From positions 1 through 18,962 of the forward strand of contig JBBAFB010000024.1 in NCBI GenBank assembly GCA_041655595.1: a stretch of DNA of 18,962 nt, read 5' to 3'. Numbering within the stretch: the first letter of the stretch is position 1; each line of letters starts with the position of its first letter. Position numbers and translations under genes: made by a program. The stretch comes from JBBAFB01 sp041655595. GTDB lineage: Bacteria > Bacillota > DULZ01. The notes beneath the pieces were generated by a model. The model had not been told where the DNA came from, searched no databases, and worked only from the letters and a program-made list of their open reading frames with translations. Shown here one piece after another: positions 1 to 7,273 of the stretch.

Positions 1-944
1 GGCGGAACTTTTGATTCTGGGTTACTCACAAGACAAAATACAGCTATAACACAAATTAGTGCAGTTATTAAGATTACCCAAAACTTAGGTTTTTTGTAAT
101 TCAGTACATTTTTAATTCTGCCTTTAGTGCTACCCTCACCAAAGGCAAGAGGGCTGCCGCCAACGATACGTCTTCCCGTGGCGAGAGTCAAAAGCGAAGA
201 TGAATATTCTTTTTTTACATCACTGCCTAGCTCTTTGATAACAGCTTCATCACAGGACATTTCCATGTCCTTGCCGCTGACAAAGAATGCTATCCAAACG
301 AGAGGGTTAAACCAGTGCAGGCATAAGACAAAAAAGGATACTATCTTCACTATATGATCAAACCGTCTGATGTGCATTTGTTCATGGAGCAGGATATACC
401 TTTTTTCCTCCTCTTTTAGGGATGTAGGCAGATAAATTTTAGGGCGAATAATACCCATCACAAAAGGTGTGTCTAATTGCTTTGCAAGGTAGATATTATC
501 TTTGTCGTGAACGGCATTCTTCAGGCGTCTGCGCAGTTTTGCGAGAGAAACAATGCTGTAAATCAGTAAAACAGCAATACCCATTAGCCAAACCGTAGAA
601 CCAATAAAGGTCCAAATTTGCAGAGGATTTATACTGGCTGTGGCCGTGGCGGCCGGTAGGGATTGATTGACAGTCTGGTTGATGGCAGGAATGCCTGTGT
701 CTATGGTCGGAAATGCCTCATAGACAATATCCAGGGGTATTGGGTTTGGTTTTACGGGTAACAGGCTGAACATGCTTTCAAAGCTTAGGGGACATATCAG
801 ACGAAACAGGACAACTCCCCAAAGGGCATAGGATAGAATCTTGGGTGACTTTTTCAAAAAGAGCCTTGCAAGCAGTACAAAGATTATTACAAAGCTGGCA
901 GTAAAGCTCAGATTAAGAATCTGCAAAAATATGTTTTCAGCCAT
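1..944 (-). CDS. BlaR1-like M56 family membrane metallopeptidase (partial, N-terminal 314 residues)
   Basis: Open minus-strand frame starting ATG at 944 and still open at base 1, so the C-terminus is missing. The translation has hydrophobic segments near residues 5-27, 33-52, 105-125 and 290-310. Between the third and fourth lies a zinc-protease motif HEQMH (H187, E188, H191), followed about 35 residues later by a CDEA segment, as expected for the M56 family. In BlaR1/MecR1 systems this cytoplasmic protease is activated by an extracellular sensor and leads to loss of the BlaI repressor; the sensor part would lie beyond the left edge, so a beta-lactam ligand cannot be asserted. It starts 2 bp after the blaI stop, with its ribosome site AAGGAGGG inside the end of blaI, implying co-transcription and translational coupling. 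Family assignment is firm; the signal sensed is unknown. Confidence 0.88.
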   Translation of the reverse strand, partial: MAENIFLQILNLSFTASFVIIFVLLARLFLKKSPKILSYALWGVVLFRLICPLSFESMFSLLPVKPNPIPLDIVYEAFPTIDTGIPAINQTVNQSLPAATATASINPLQIWTFIGSTVWLMGIAVLLIYSIVSLAKLRRRLKNAVHDKDNIYLAKQLDTPFVMGIIRPKIYLPTSLKEEEKRYILLHEQMHIRRFDHIVKIVSFFVLCLHWFNPLVWIAFFVSGKDMEMSCDEAVIKELGSDVKKEYSSSLLTLATGRRIVGGSPLAFGEGSTKGRIKNVLNYKKPKFWVILITALICVIAVFCLVSNPESKVP

Positions 945-946
945 TA

Positions 947-1309
947 CTAACCCTCCTTGTGCTCATCAATCAGCCTTTGTATTTCATGGATTTCTTTTTT
1001 GCTCAATTTATTGCGTCGGGTAAAGGCGGCAAAGAACTGGGGCAAAGAGCCCTCAAAAGTTTCATTTAGGAATTGCTCTCCCTGCCCGGCTCTAAAATCG
1101 GCTTCGGACATAAGTGAGGTTACTGTACCGTTTATATTTTGAAACAGCCCCCGATCACACAATCTCCTGAGCATGGTGTAGGTAGTGGTGCGTTTCCAAT
1201 TGAAAGCTTCAGCACATAACTCCGTAAGGGTACGTGAGCTAACGGGCTCATGCTGCCAAATCATTTGTGCAAATCGTTCTTCCATCTCACCTGGTTTATA
1301 AGGGTTCAT
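947..1309 (-). CDS. blaI: BlaI/MecI/CopY-family winged-helix repressor
   Basis: A 120-residue protein of typical length for the family. Residues about 10-75 form the winged-helix DNA-binding domain, including the stretch around SSRTLTELCAEAF and the TTTYTMLRRLCDRG recognition region; the C-terminal part (from about residue 85, ending in helical KKEIHEIQRLI) is the dimerisation and protease-sensitive half. ATG at 1309 is preceded by GGGAGG about 7 bases upstream. It is paired with the BlaR1-like gene immediately downstream, the usual regulator-sensor arrangement. The promoter in front carries GACA/TGTC dyads, so autoregulation is likely. The target genes are not visible here; they may lie to the left of the window. 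The symbol is a family name: the ligand need not be a beta-lactam. Confidence 0.88.
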   Translation of the reverse strand: MNPYKPGEMEERFAQMIWQHEPVSSRTLTELCAEAFNWKRTTTYTMLRRLCDRGLFQNINGTVTSLMSEADFRAGQGEQFLNETFEGSLPQFFAAFTRRNKLSKKEIHEIQRLIDEHKEG

Positions 1310-1334
1310 AAAAAAACCTCCCGTCGTATATTGC

Positions 1335-1374
1335 TAGACAACCACAGTCTATTCCTGTTAGACAGATTTGTCAA
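1335..1374. promoter_or_regulatory. Probable BlaI operators overlapping the -10 and -35 boxes
   Basis: Two dyads sit on the promoter. TAGAC (1335-1339) and GTCTA (1347-1351) are inverted repeats with a 7-base spacer covering the -10. GACA (1361-1364) and TGTC (1369-1372) are inverted repeats with a 4-base spacer covering the -35. BlaI-family repressors bind short dyads of the TACA/TGTA or GACA/TGTC type across their own promoters, so these are the natural autoregulatory sites. Binding is inferred. Confidence 0.5.
1346..1374 (-). promoter_or_regulatory. Sigma-A type promoter of the blaI-blaR1 pair
   Basis: Read on the minus strand, TTGACA (bases 1374-1369) is a perfect -35 hexamer. It is separated by 17 bases from TAGACT (1351-1346), a 4/6 match to the -10 consensus. 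The start of blaI at 1309 leaves a short 5' leader of about 30 bases. Spacing and position are ideal; no transcript data are available. Confidence 0.6.
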
Positions 1375-1482
1375 TAAGGAAGGTGGCAGGAAAATATCTT
1401 CATAGTTCACGATTTATAGGGTTAAACTAAAAGTACCTCCCCGAAAATTTTGAATATAGCAATTGAAAGGGTGAAAATTAAT

Positions 1483-1641
1483 TTGAAAAGGAAGGAACTA
1501 CTAAAGGAACTGAAAACAAAGGACCTAGTGGAAGAAAAAATTGGCTCCGGCTTTATGGTTACCGTTGAGGGGCAACCATTCCTGAAAGATACTGCTCGGC
1601 AAGGACATAAAAAAGACCTTACTCTGAGAAGAAAAGGCTAG
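1483..1641 (+). CDS. Doubtful small hypothetical protein (52 aa)
   Basis: A short plus-strand frame ends at TAG 1641. The best start is TTG 1483, about 10 bases after AAAGGGTG; an in-frame TTG at 1450 would give 63 residues but lacks a good ribosome site. The product is highly charged and lysine-rich at both ends (MKRKELLKELK... and ...HKKDLTLRRKG) with a more ordinary middle (GSGFMVTVEGQPFLKD). It has no recognisable domain, signal peptide or membrane segment. It lies alone between divergent blaI and dnaE. It may be a real small cytoplasmic protein or a chance frame; I do not recognise a family. Confidence 0.3.
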   Translation: MKRKELLKELKTKDLVEEKIGSGFMVTVEGQPFLKDTARQGHKKDLTLRRKG

Positions 1642-1768
1642 AGACAAGATGTTTTTTTAGCGGCCGGACATTTTTAATTAAAATGGAGGTTACAAAGAGG
1701 TTTTTGTCGAATGACATTAAGATTGATTATGCATTTAGCTTGATTGTCTATGTCGGGGAGGATGAAGC

Positions 1769-4700
1769 ATGGGGAAAGATTTTGCTCATTTACATGTGCA
1801 TACAGAATATAGTCTTTTGGATGGTGCCTGCCGCATTAAATCCTTGGTTGCGACAGCTAAAGAGTTGGGGATGACATCTTTGGCAATTACCGACCACGGT
1901 ACCATGTATGGCATCATTGAATTTTACAAGGAGTGTGTCAAGCAAAGGGTTAAACCCATTATAGGCTGTGAAGTATATTGTGCCGCCCGCACCAGACATG
2001 ATCGGGATTCCCAAAAGGATTCCAATCTGTATCACTTAGTTTTATTGGCCAAAAACCAGAAGGGCTATCAAAATTTGTTAAAGTTAGTCAGCCTGGCAAG
2101 CATAGAAGGTTTTTACTATAAACCTCGGGTAGATTGGGAACTGCTGCAAAAATACAATGAGGGAATTATTGCCCTAAGCGCATGTCTGGCCGGGGAAATT
2201 CCCGAATTAATTTTAGCAAATCAATATGAGGAAGCAAAAAAAGTGGCGGAACGTTTTTTGGAGATTTATGGGGAGGGTAATTTCTACCTGGAAATGCAGA
2301 ATCATGGTATCCGGGAGCAATTAGTAGTAAATGCCGATTTGGAACGCTTATCGAAAGAATTGGAGATACCCTTGGTAGCGACTAATGATGTGCATTATAT
2401 TAAAAGGGCGGATGCCTTTCATCATGAGGTTTTGCTCTGTATTCAAACCGGTAAAAACCTAGAAGACGAAAATCGCATGCGTTTCCAAGGTGAGGAATTT
2501 TACCTAAAATCCAAAGAAGAAATGGCTGAACTTTTTATAGACAATCCGGAGGCTGTTGAAAACACCCTAATAATAGCTGAAAAATGTAATTTAAAGCTTG
2601 ATTTTGGGGAGCTTCACCTACCCGATTACCAAGTACCGGAAGGTTATGATATTGATTCTTATTTAGTATATCTCTGTAACCAGGGGGCCAAAAACCGTTA
2701 CACGCAAATTACTTCGGAAATTGAAGATCGCTTAAACTATGAATTGGGAATTATTAAGCAAATGGGCTTTTCTGGTTATTTTTTAATTGTTTGGGATATG
2801 ATTCATTTTGCTAAAGATAAAGGCATATTTGTCGGGCCAGGGCGGGGCTCTGCGGCGGGTAGCTTAGTTGCTTATTGTTTAGCGATTACAGATATTGATC
2901 CCCTAAAATATGATTTATTGTTCGAGCGTTTCCTAAATCCCGAACGGGTCAGCATGCCCGATATAGACACGGATTTTTGTTTTGAAAGAAGGGGGGAGGT
3001 CATCGAATATCTTTCCCAAAAGTATGGCAGTGACCATGTGGCCCAGATTGTCACCTTCGGTACGATGGCTGCAAAGGCGGCTATCAGGGATGTGGGTCGT
3101 GCTATGAATGTTCCCCTTTCGGAAGTAGACAAGCTGGCGAAGCTGGTTCCCAATGAATTAGGGATATCCTTGGAAAGGGCTTTGGAAATCAGTCCCGAAT
3201 TTAGGGAAGAAGCTTCTTTGGATGACAGACATCAAAGTTTGATTGAGGCGGCTAAAGCATTGGAAGGTATGCCTAGGCATGCTTCTACCCATGCGGCAGG
3301 GATTGTGATTGCAAAGAAGCCTTTGGTTGAGTATTTACCACTGCAAAAAACAACGGAGGATATAATTGCCACCCAGTTTCCCATGCAAACCGTGGAAGAA
3401 ATCGGTTTGCTGAAAATGGATTTATTGGGGTTAAGAACTCTAACCGTAATTGGTGATACCGTCAACCTTGTTAGGGAATCCCATGGAGTTGATTTGGATA
3501 TGGGCAAAATTCCTTTAGATGATCTGGGGACCTTTGACTTGCTTTCTAAAGGTGAAACTAATGGTGTTTTTCAGTTGGAAAGCTCGGGGATGAAGGCCAT
3601 TTTAAAAAACCTTAAACCCGAGCGATTTGAAGATATTATTGCCTTGGTGGCCCTTTATCGTCCCGGACCCTTAGGTAGCGGGATGGTGGATGATTTTGTA
3701 GATCGAAGACATGGCAAAAAGAAGGTGCAATATGCCCACCCTACTCTAAAGCCTATTTTGGAAGACACTTACGGAGTTATTTTGTATCAAGAACAGGTAA
3801 TGCTCATTGCTAACGAGTTAGCGGGATTCACCCTGGGCCAAGCGGATTTATTACGCCGCGCAATGGGCAAAAAAAAGCCCGAGGTTATTGCTGCCCAAAG
3901 GGAAAACTTTATTGAAGGTGCTAAAAGCAATAAGGTTGATGCAAAAATTGCGGAAGAAACCTTCGATCTAATTGCGTATTTTGCCGGTTACGGATTCAAT
4001 AAATCCCACAGTGCAGCTTATGCCTTGTTGGCCTATCAAACCGCTTACTTAAAAGCTCACTACCCGGTGCACTATATGGCCGCCTTGCTTTCCAGTGTAG
4101 TAGCCAACACTGATAAAGTTACTCTTTATATTGAAGAATGCAAAAGGCTGGGTATTGAGGTGCTGCCCCCAGATGTAAATGAAAGCCAAACAAACTTTAC
4201 TGCTTTGGAAGGTAGAATCAGATTTGGTCTTGCCGCGGTCAAAAATGTGGGTATAGGTGCCATTGAATCAATTATTTTGTCTAGGAAAGAAGCAAGCTAT
4301 CAATCCTTTGATAATTTTTGCGAAAGAGTTGATTTGCGAACAGTAAATAAAAGAGTAATTGAAAGTTTAATCAGCGGAGGAGCCTTTAGCTCCTTAGGTT
4401 TAAAACGTTCTCAATATTTAGCCATGCTGGATCAAGCTATGACCAGGGGGCAAAGAATACAGGAGGATCAATTGCGGGGACAGGTTTCTCTTTTTGATTT
4501 TGAAGGCACAGACAGTTGGCAGAGGGAAGATTTCAGCACTCCGGTACCAAACTTGTCTGAGTTTCCTTTACCCAGGCTATTGGCAATGGAAAAAGAAACC
4601 CTGGGTTTTTATGTTACCGGGCATCCTATTAACGACTACCAATGGCAGTTAAAGGCCCGGGGGGTTTGTCCTATAATTGAAACAGAAGAAGCACAGGATG

Positions 4701-5191
4701 GGGTTTTTATTAGATTGGGCGGTATCATCACCGGTCTCAGAAGAACAATTACCCGAAAAGGCAGCAGCATGGCCTATTTTAACTTAGAAGACACCACCGG
4801 AACCATTGAAGTATTGGTGTTTCCACAAAAATATCTGCAATTTACCAATATCTTAGAAAATGATCGTGTGATCTACCTAGGGGGTCGGTTAGTCAAAAAT
4901 GAAGATGAACGCAAGGTTTTTGCGGAAAATATTGAGCTTTTAACCCTGGAAAAACAGCCGGAGCAATTTTTGGAATTGAAGGTGACCAATCAACAGCGGG
5001 ATGGTTTGATAAAGATGCAGTCCATTGTAAAAGCCTTCCCGGGGGATACTCCCCTTACCATCGTTTTTCCCGAACAAAATAAAAGGCTGGACCTTAATAA
5101 GGAATCCTGGGTCCGTGTTTGTCCGGAACTATACCAGCAGTTGGAAAATATTTTTGGCGAGGACCAAATTTGCCTTTTGAAAAAATCATAA
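1769..5191 (+). CDS. dnaE: DNA polymerase III alpha subunit (DnaE)
   Basis: A 1140-residue replicative polymerase that extends DNA from the 3' end; in Firmicutes DnaE works beside PolC at the fork. The N-terminal PHP domain begins with HLHVHTEYSLLDG (metal-type ligands H9 and H11). The catalytic C-family palm shows PDIDTDF at 397-403 with D398 and D400, and the third acidic residue D551 in KMDLLGL. A finger/beta-binding region follows, then an OB-fold at about 978-1065 (GGIITGLRRTITRKGSSMAYF). Length is normal for the DnaE1 type; no intein or frameshift is seen. ATG at 1769 is preceded by GGGGAGG 8 bases upstream. The usual dnaE-accD-accA-pfkA-pyk order of many Firmicutes is altered here: coaD, mtrB and a small gene occupy the accDA position. 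No clear terminator follows. Confidence 0.97.
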   Translation: MGKDFAHLHVHTEYSLLDGACRIKSLVATAKELGMTSLAITDHGTMYGIIEFYKECVKQRVKPIIGCEVYCAARTRHDRDSQKDSNLYHLVLLAKNQKGYQNLLKLVSLASIEGFYYKPRVDWELLQKYNEGIIALSACLAGEIPELILANQYEEAKKVAERFLEIYGEGNFYLEMQNHGIREQLVVNADLERLSKELEIPLVATNDVHYIKRADAFHHEVLLCIQTGKNLEDENRMRFQGEEFYLKSKEEMAELFIDNPEAVENTLIIAEKCNLKLDFGELHLPDYQVPEGYDIDSYLVYLCNQGAKNRYTQITSEIEDRLNYELGIIKQMGFSGYFLIVWDMIHFAKDKGIFVGPGRGSAAGSLVAYCLAITDIDPLKYDLLFERFLNPERVSMPDIDTDFCFERRGEVIEYLSQKYGSDHVAQIVTFGTMAAKAAIRDVGRAMNVPLSEVDKLAKLVPNELGISLERALEISPEFREEASLDDRHQSLIEAAKALEGMPRHASTHAAGIVIAKKPLVEYLPLQKTTEDIIATQFPMQTVEEIGLLKMDLLGLRTLTVIGDTVNLVRESHGVDLDMGKIPLDDLGTFDLLSKGETNGVFQLESSGMKAILKNLKPERFEDIIALVALYRPGPLGSGMVDDFVDRRHGKKKVQYAHPTLKPILEDTYGVILYQEQVMLIANELAGFTLGQADLLRRAMGKKKPEVIAAQRENFIEGAKSNKVDAKIAEETFDLIAYFAGYGFNKSHSAAYALLAYQTAYLKAHYPVHYMAALLSSVVANTDKVTLYIEECKRLGIEVLPPDVNESQTNFTALEGRIRFGLAAVKNVGIGAIESIILSRKEASYQSFDNFCERVDLRTVNKRVIESLISGGAFSSLGLKRSQYLAMLDQAMTRGQRIQEDQLRGQVSLFDFEGTDSWQREDFSTPVPNLSEFPLPRLLAMEKETLGFYVTGHPINDYQWQLKARGVCPIIETEEAQDGVFIRLGGIITGLRRTITRKGSSMAYFNLEDTTGTIEVLVFPQKYLQFTNILENDRVIYLGGRLVKNEDERKVFAENIELLTLEKQPEQFLELKVTNQQRDGLIKMQSIVKAFPGDTPLTIVFPEQNKRLDLNKESWVRVCPELYQQLENIFGEDQICLLKKS

Positions 5192-5278
5192 ATGGGTATT
5201 CAACCGGCAGAATATAAGGTGATTTTAGCTTAAAATGTTCCGGATTGAAGGATTATGCAAGACTAGGTTGAAATTAAA

Positions 5279-5284
5279 TATAAT
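5279..5284 (+). promoter_or_regulatory. Candidate -10 box upstream of coaD
   Basis: A perfect TATAAT lies 27 bases before the coaD TTG start in the 119-base gap after dnaE. The -35 position (around 5256-5261, TGCAAG) is a poor match, so this is either a weak promoter or one helped by an activator. It would make coaD the first gene of the coaD-mtrB-pfkA-pyk-pycB run. Confidence 0.35.
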
Positions 5285-5310
5285 CATGTCTTAAAGAGGG
5301 AGTGAACGGG

Positions 5311-5811
5311 TTGAGAATTGGGGTTTATCCGGGTACCTTTGATCCAATTACCAACGGTCATGTGGATATTTTGGAAAGGGCCATTTGTTTATTTGATGAG
5401 GTAATAGTGGCGATTGCTAAAGATAATTACAAAAACAATCTCTTTAGTTTTGAAGAAAGGATCGAGCTGGCCAAAGAAGCCTGTAAAGCCTTCCCCTGTA
5501 TTAGGGTGGAAGCCTTTGAAGGTTTGCTTGTAGATTTTGTAAAAACGCAAAAGGCTCGGGCAATTATCAGGGGGCTAAGAGCCGTCTCAGATTTTGAATA
5601 TGAATTTCAATTAGCAATGATGAATAAAAGGTTGGAATCTGGTATTGAGACGATATTCTTAATGGCTGCAAGTAAATATTCTTTTTTAAGCTCAAGCATT
5701 ATTAAGCAGGTAGCTGTCTTAGATGGGGCTGTAACAGGTTTGGTTCCGATTCAAGTTGAGGAGGCCCTTAAGCTGAAGGTGTTGGCTGAAAAAAATGTTA
5801 AGGAGGAATAA
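5311..5811 (+). CDS. coaD: Phosphopantetheine adenylyltransferase (CoaD)
   Basis: Catalyses the penultimate step of coenzyme A synthesis: 4'-phosphopantetheine plus ATP gives dephospho-CoA and pyrophosphate, in the cytoplasm. 166 residues, normal for the family. The N-terminus has YPGTFDPITNGH, the nucleotidyltransferase phosphate-binding and HxGH-like motif. The middle has IIRGLRAVSDFEYEFQLAMMN. The C-terminal part has KYSFLSSSIIKQVA, the second ATP-binding motif. I chose TTG at 5311 over the in-frame GTG at 5302: GAGGG at 5296-5300 lies 10 bases before the TTG but only 1 base before the GTG, and the family normally begins MRI.VYPG. coaD more often neighbours rsmD; here it follows dnaE and is 2 bases from mtrB. 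Confidence 0.95.
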   Translation: MRIGVYPGTFDPITNGHVDILERAICLFDEVIVAIAKDNYKNNLFSFEERIELAKEACKAFPCIRVEAFEGLLVDFVKTQKARAIIRGLRAVSDFEYEFQLAMMNKRLESGIETIFLMAASKYSFLSSSIIKQVAVLDGAVTGLVPIQVEEALKLKVLAEKNVKEE

Positions 5812-5813
5812 AA

Positions 5814-6041
5814 ATGGAGTTGAATCCCATAGTAGGTGAGTACATAATGATTAAAGCCCTGGAAAACGGGGTTACCATTATTGGATTGACCAGAGGGAAG
5901 GACACCAAGTTTCATCATACCGAGAAGCTGGATAAAGGGGAAGTGATGATAGTTCAATTTACAGAGCATACCTCGGCAGTAAAAATACGTGGTAGGGCCG
6001 AAATATTGTCAAAGCATGGTGCCATGGAAGCCGGTAATTAA
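5814..6041 (+). CDS. mtrB: Trp RNA-binding attenuation protein (TRAP, MtrB)
   Basis: A 75-residue protein that closely follows the Bacillus subtilis TRAP sequence with a one-residue offset. TRAP forms an 11-subunit ring that, when loaded with tryptophan, wraps RNA containing repeated GAG/UAG triplets and so terminates transcription or blocks translation of trp genes. Residues corresponding to the RNA-contacting K37, K56 and R58 are present as K38, K57 and R59. Tryptophan-pocket residues corresponding to T25, T30, Q47 and T49 are present as T26, T31, Q48 and T50. The signature segments GLTRGKDTKFHH, EKLDKGEV and QFTEHTSA are intact. ATG at 5814 follows AGGAGG with normal spacing, 2 bases after coaD, implying one operon. 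No RNA target array or anti-TRAP gene was seen in this window, so its trp targets must lie elsewhere. Confidence 0.95.
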   Translation: MELNPIVGEYIMIKALENGVTIIGLTRGKDTKFHHTEKLDKGEVMIVQFTEHTSAVKIRGRAEILSKHGAMEAGN

Positions 6042-6066
6042 CTATTTCCGCAAAGGGGTCTTGACA

Positions 6067-6267
6067 ATGTGGACTGTTGTTTATATTATGTCAAATCGTT
6101 GTTTTGCCGAAGAATTAAAGGAAGCCTTAATTAAAGAAGGCTTATTAGCTGTGTTGCGAACAACGGACACCTCGAACGATTGCCAAAACGGTCCCGTAGA
6201 AATTCTAGTATTAGAGTCCGAGGCCGAAGAAGCTTCGCAAATAATTAGTAAACTACTATCGGTTTAA
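6067..6267 (+). CDS. Small conserved-looking hypothetical protein (66 aa)
   Basis: A 66-residue protein beginning MWTVVYIMSNRCFAEELKEAL and ending EEASQIISKLLSV. ATG at 6067 has AAGGGG 8 bases upstream; the longer in-frame opening upstream overlaps mtrB and has no ribosome site, so it is not used. The pattern (beta strand, helix, beta strand GLLAVLRTT, beta strand PVEILVLESEAEEA, helix) suggests a compact alpha/beta ferredoxin-like fold similar to the DUF2007 'putative signal transducing protein' family; this is a resemblance by eye only. It is cytoplasmic with no signal or membrane segment. It sits tightly between mtrB (25 bases) and pfkA (14 bases), so it is almost certainly co-transcribed. 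Function unknown. Confidence 0.72.
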   Translation: MWTVVYIMSNRCFAEELKEALIKEGLLAVLRTTDTSNDCQNGPVEILVLESEAEEASQIISKLLSV

Positions 6268-6281
6268 AAGGGGACATCAAT

Positions 6282-7244
6282 TTGATAAAAAAAATTGGAT
6301 TGCTGACAAGCGGGGGAGATGCCCCGGGTATGAATGCCGCAATCAGGGCTGTGGTTAGAATGGGTTCCTACCTTTCAATAGAAGTAGTGGGAATAAGAAG
6401 GGGCTACCTGGGAATGATGGAAAAGGATTTTTCACCTCTTACAGTCAGCTCTGTGGCGGATATCATCCACCGAGGCGGCACTATTTTGCATACCGCTCGT
6501 GCGGAAGGATTTTTGGCTGAAACAGGTAAATTAAAAGCTCTGGCTAATGTAAAAGAAGAAGGAATTGAAGGCTTAGTGGTTATTGGTGGCAATGGATCCT
6601 TGCAGGGGGCAGAAGCATTAACAGGTTTGGGTTTGCCAACCATAGGTATTCCAGCCACCATAGACAATGATATCTCTACTACAGATTATAGTATAGGTTT
6701 TGATACCGCCGTAAATACTGTCATTGATGCAATTAATAAGATAAGGGATACTGCTACTTCCCACGAGCGTATTTTTGTCCTGGAGGTTATGGGCAGGCAT
6801 TCGGGACAGATTGCCCTGATGGCAGGCTTGGCGGGTGGTGCGGAATCTCTTTTTTTACCAGAAAAGCCGATTACGATGGAGATGGTAGTTGAGAAAATCA
6901 TCAGAGGCTGCAAAAGGGGGAAGAAACATAATATTATTTTAGTGGCTGAAGGCTCCGGCAGCGCCTTTGATATTAGTAAAATCGTAGAAGAGCAAGTGGG
7001 TTTGGAAACAAGGGTAACTATCTTGGGGCATATTCAACGGGGTGGTACCCCATCGGCTTTTGATCGGGTTTTGGCAAGCCGCTTGGGTGGCAGAGCCATG
7101 GAATTATTGGCGGAAGGTAAAAGTGGGAGAATGGTGGGCATGGTAGGGTGTCAAATTATTGATATTAGCCTAGAAGCAGCCCTTAGCCGGAAAAAAAATA
7201 TTGACCGGGAAATGTACCGACTGGCCGATATTTTATCTATGTAA
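6282..7244 (+). CDS. pfkA: 6-phosphofructokinase (PfkA)
   Basis: Phosphorylates fructose 6-phosphate to fructose 1,6-bisphosphate, the committed glycolytic step. 320 residues, the classic bacterial single-domain-pair length. It has GGDAPGMNAAIR (11-22), the catalytic TIDND loop (126-130; D128 is the base), MGRHSG and GHIQRGGTPSAFDR near the C-terminus. G105 in GGNGS indicates an ATP-dependent rather than pyrophosphate-dependent enzyme. One oddity: the normally conserved acidic residue before that glycine (E. coli GGDGS) is N104 here, and the loop before TIDND reads PATIDND instead of PGTIDND. TTG at 6282 is preceded by AAAAGGGG. It is followed by pyk after 29 bases, the usual Firmicutes pair. 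Confidence 0.95.
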   Translation: MIKKIGLLTSGGDAPGMNAAIRAVVRMGSYLSIEVVGIRRGYLGMMEKDFSPLTVSSVADIIHRGGTILHTARAEGFLAETGKLKALANVKEEGIEGLVVIGGNGSLQGAEALTGLGLPTIGIPATIDNDISTTDYSIGFDTAVNTVIDAINKIRDTATSHERIFVLEVMGRHSGQIALMAGLAGGAESLFLPEKPITMEMVVEKIIRGCKRGKKHNIILVAEGSGSAFDISKIVEEQVGLETRVTILGHIQRGGTPSAFDRVLASRLGGRAMELLAEGKSGRMVGMVGCQIIDISLEAALSRKKNIDREMYRLADILSM

Positions 7245-7273
7245 ATATAAGAACCAAAATAGGAGGTTTTTGG

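Larger units (their letters stand above)
1310..1768. other. Divergent intergenic region between blaI and dnaE
   Basis: 459 bases separate blaI from dnaE. The left end holds the blaI promoter and dyads. The middle holds one doubtful small ORF (listed separately). The right end holds the dnaE ribosome site. A 12-base palindrome TTTTAATTAAAA (1672-1683) is AT-only and not informative. No convincing dnaE promoter was found: TTGTCG at 1704-1709 is followed 17 bases later only by a poor -10. No RNA gene or riboswitch was recognised. Confidence 0.6.

Noticed and set aside
1672..1683. TTTTAATTAAAA palindrome upstream of dnaE
   Set aside because: AT-only palindromes of this length are expected by chance in such DNA and no companion element was found.
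1683..1874. 63-codon frame crossing the dnaE start
   Set aside because: It overlaps the strongly supported dnaE N-terminus in another frame and has no recognisable features.
5192..5278. Possible dnaE terminator
   Set aside because: Only short CCGG-type self-complementarity is present, with no stable stem or T-run.
6205..6245. Cluster of AG triplets as a possible TRAP RNA-binding site
   Set aside because: Only about four or five triplets, irregularly spaced and inside a coding region rich in Glu codons; TRAP sites need about nine to eleven regularly spaced triplets.
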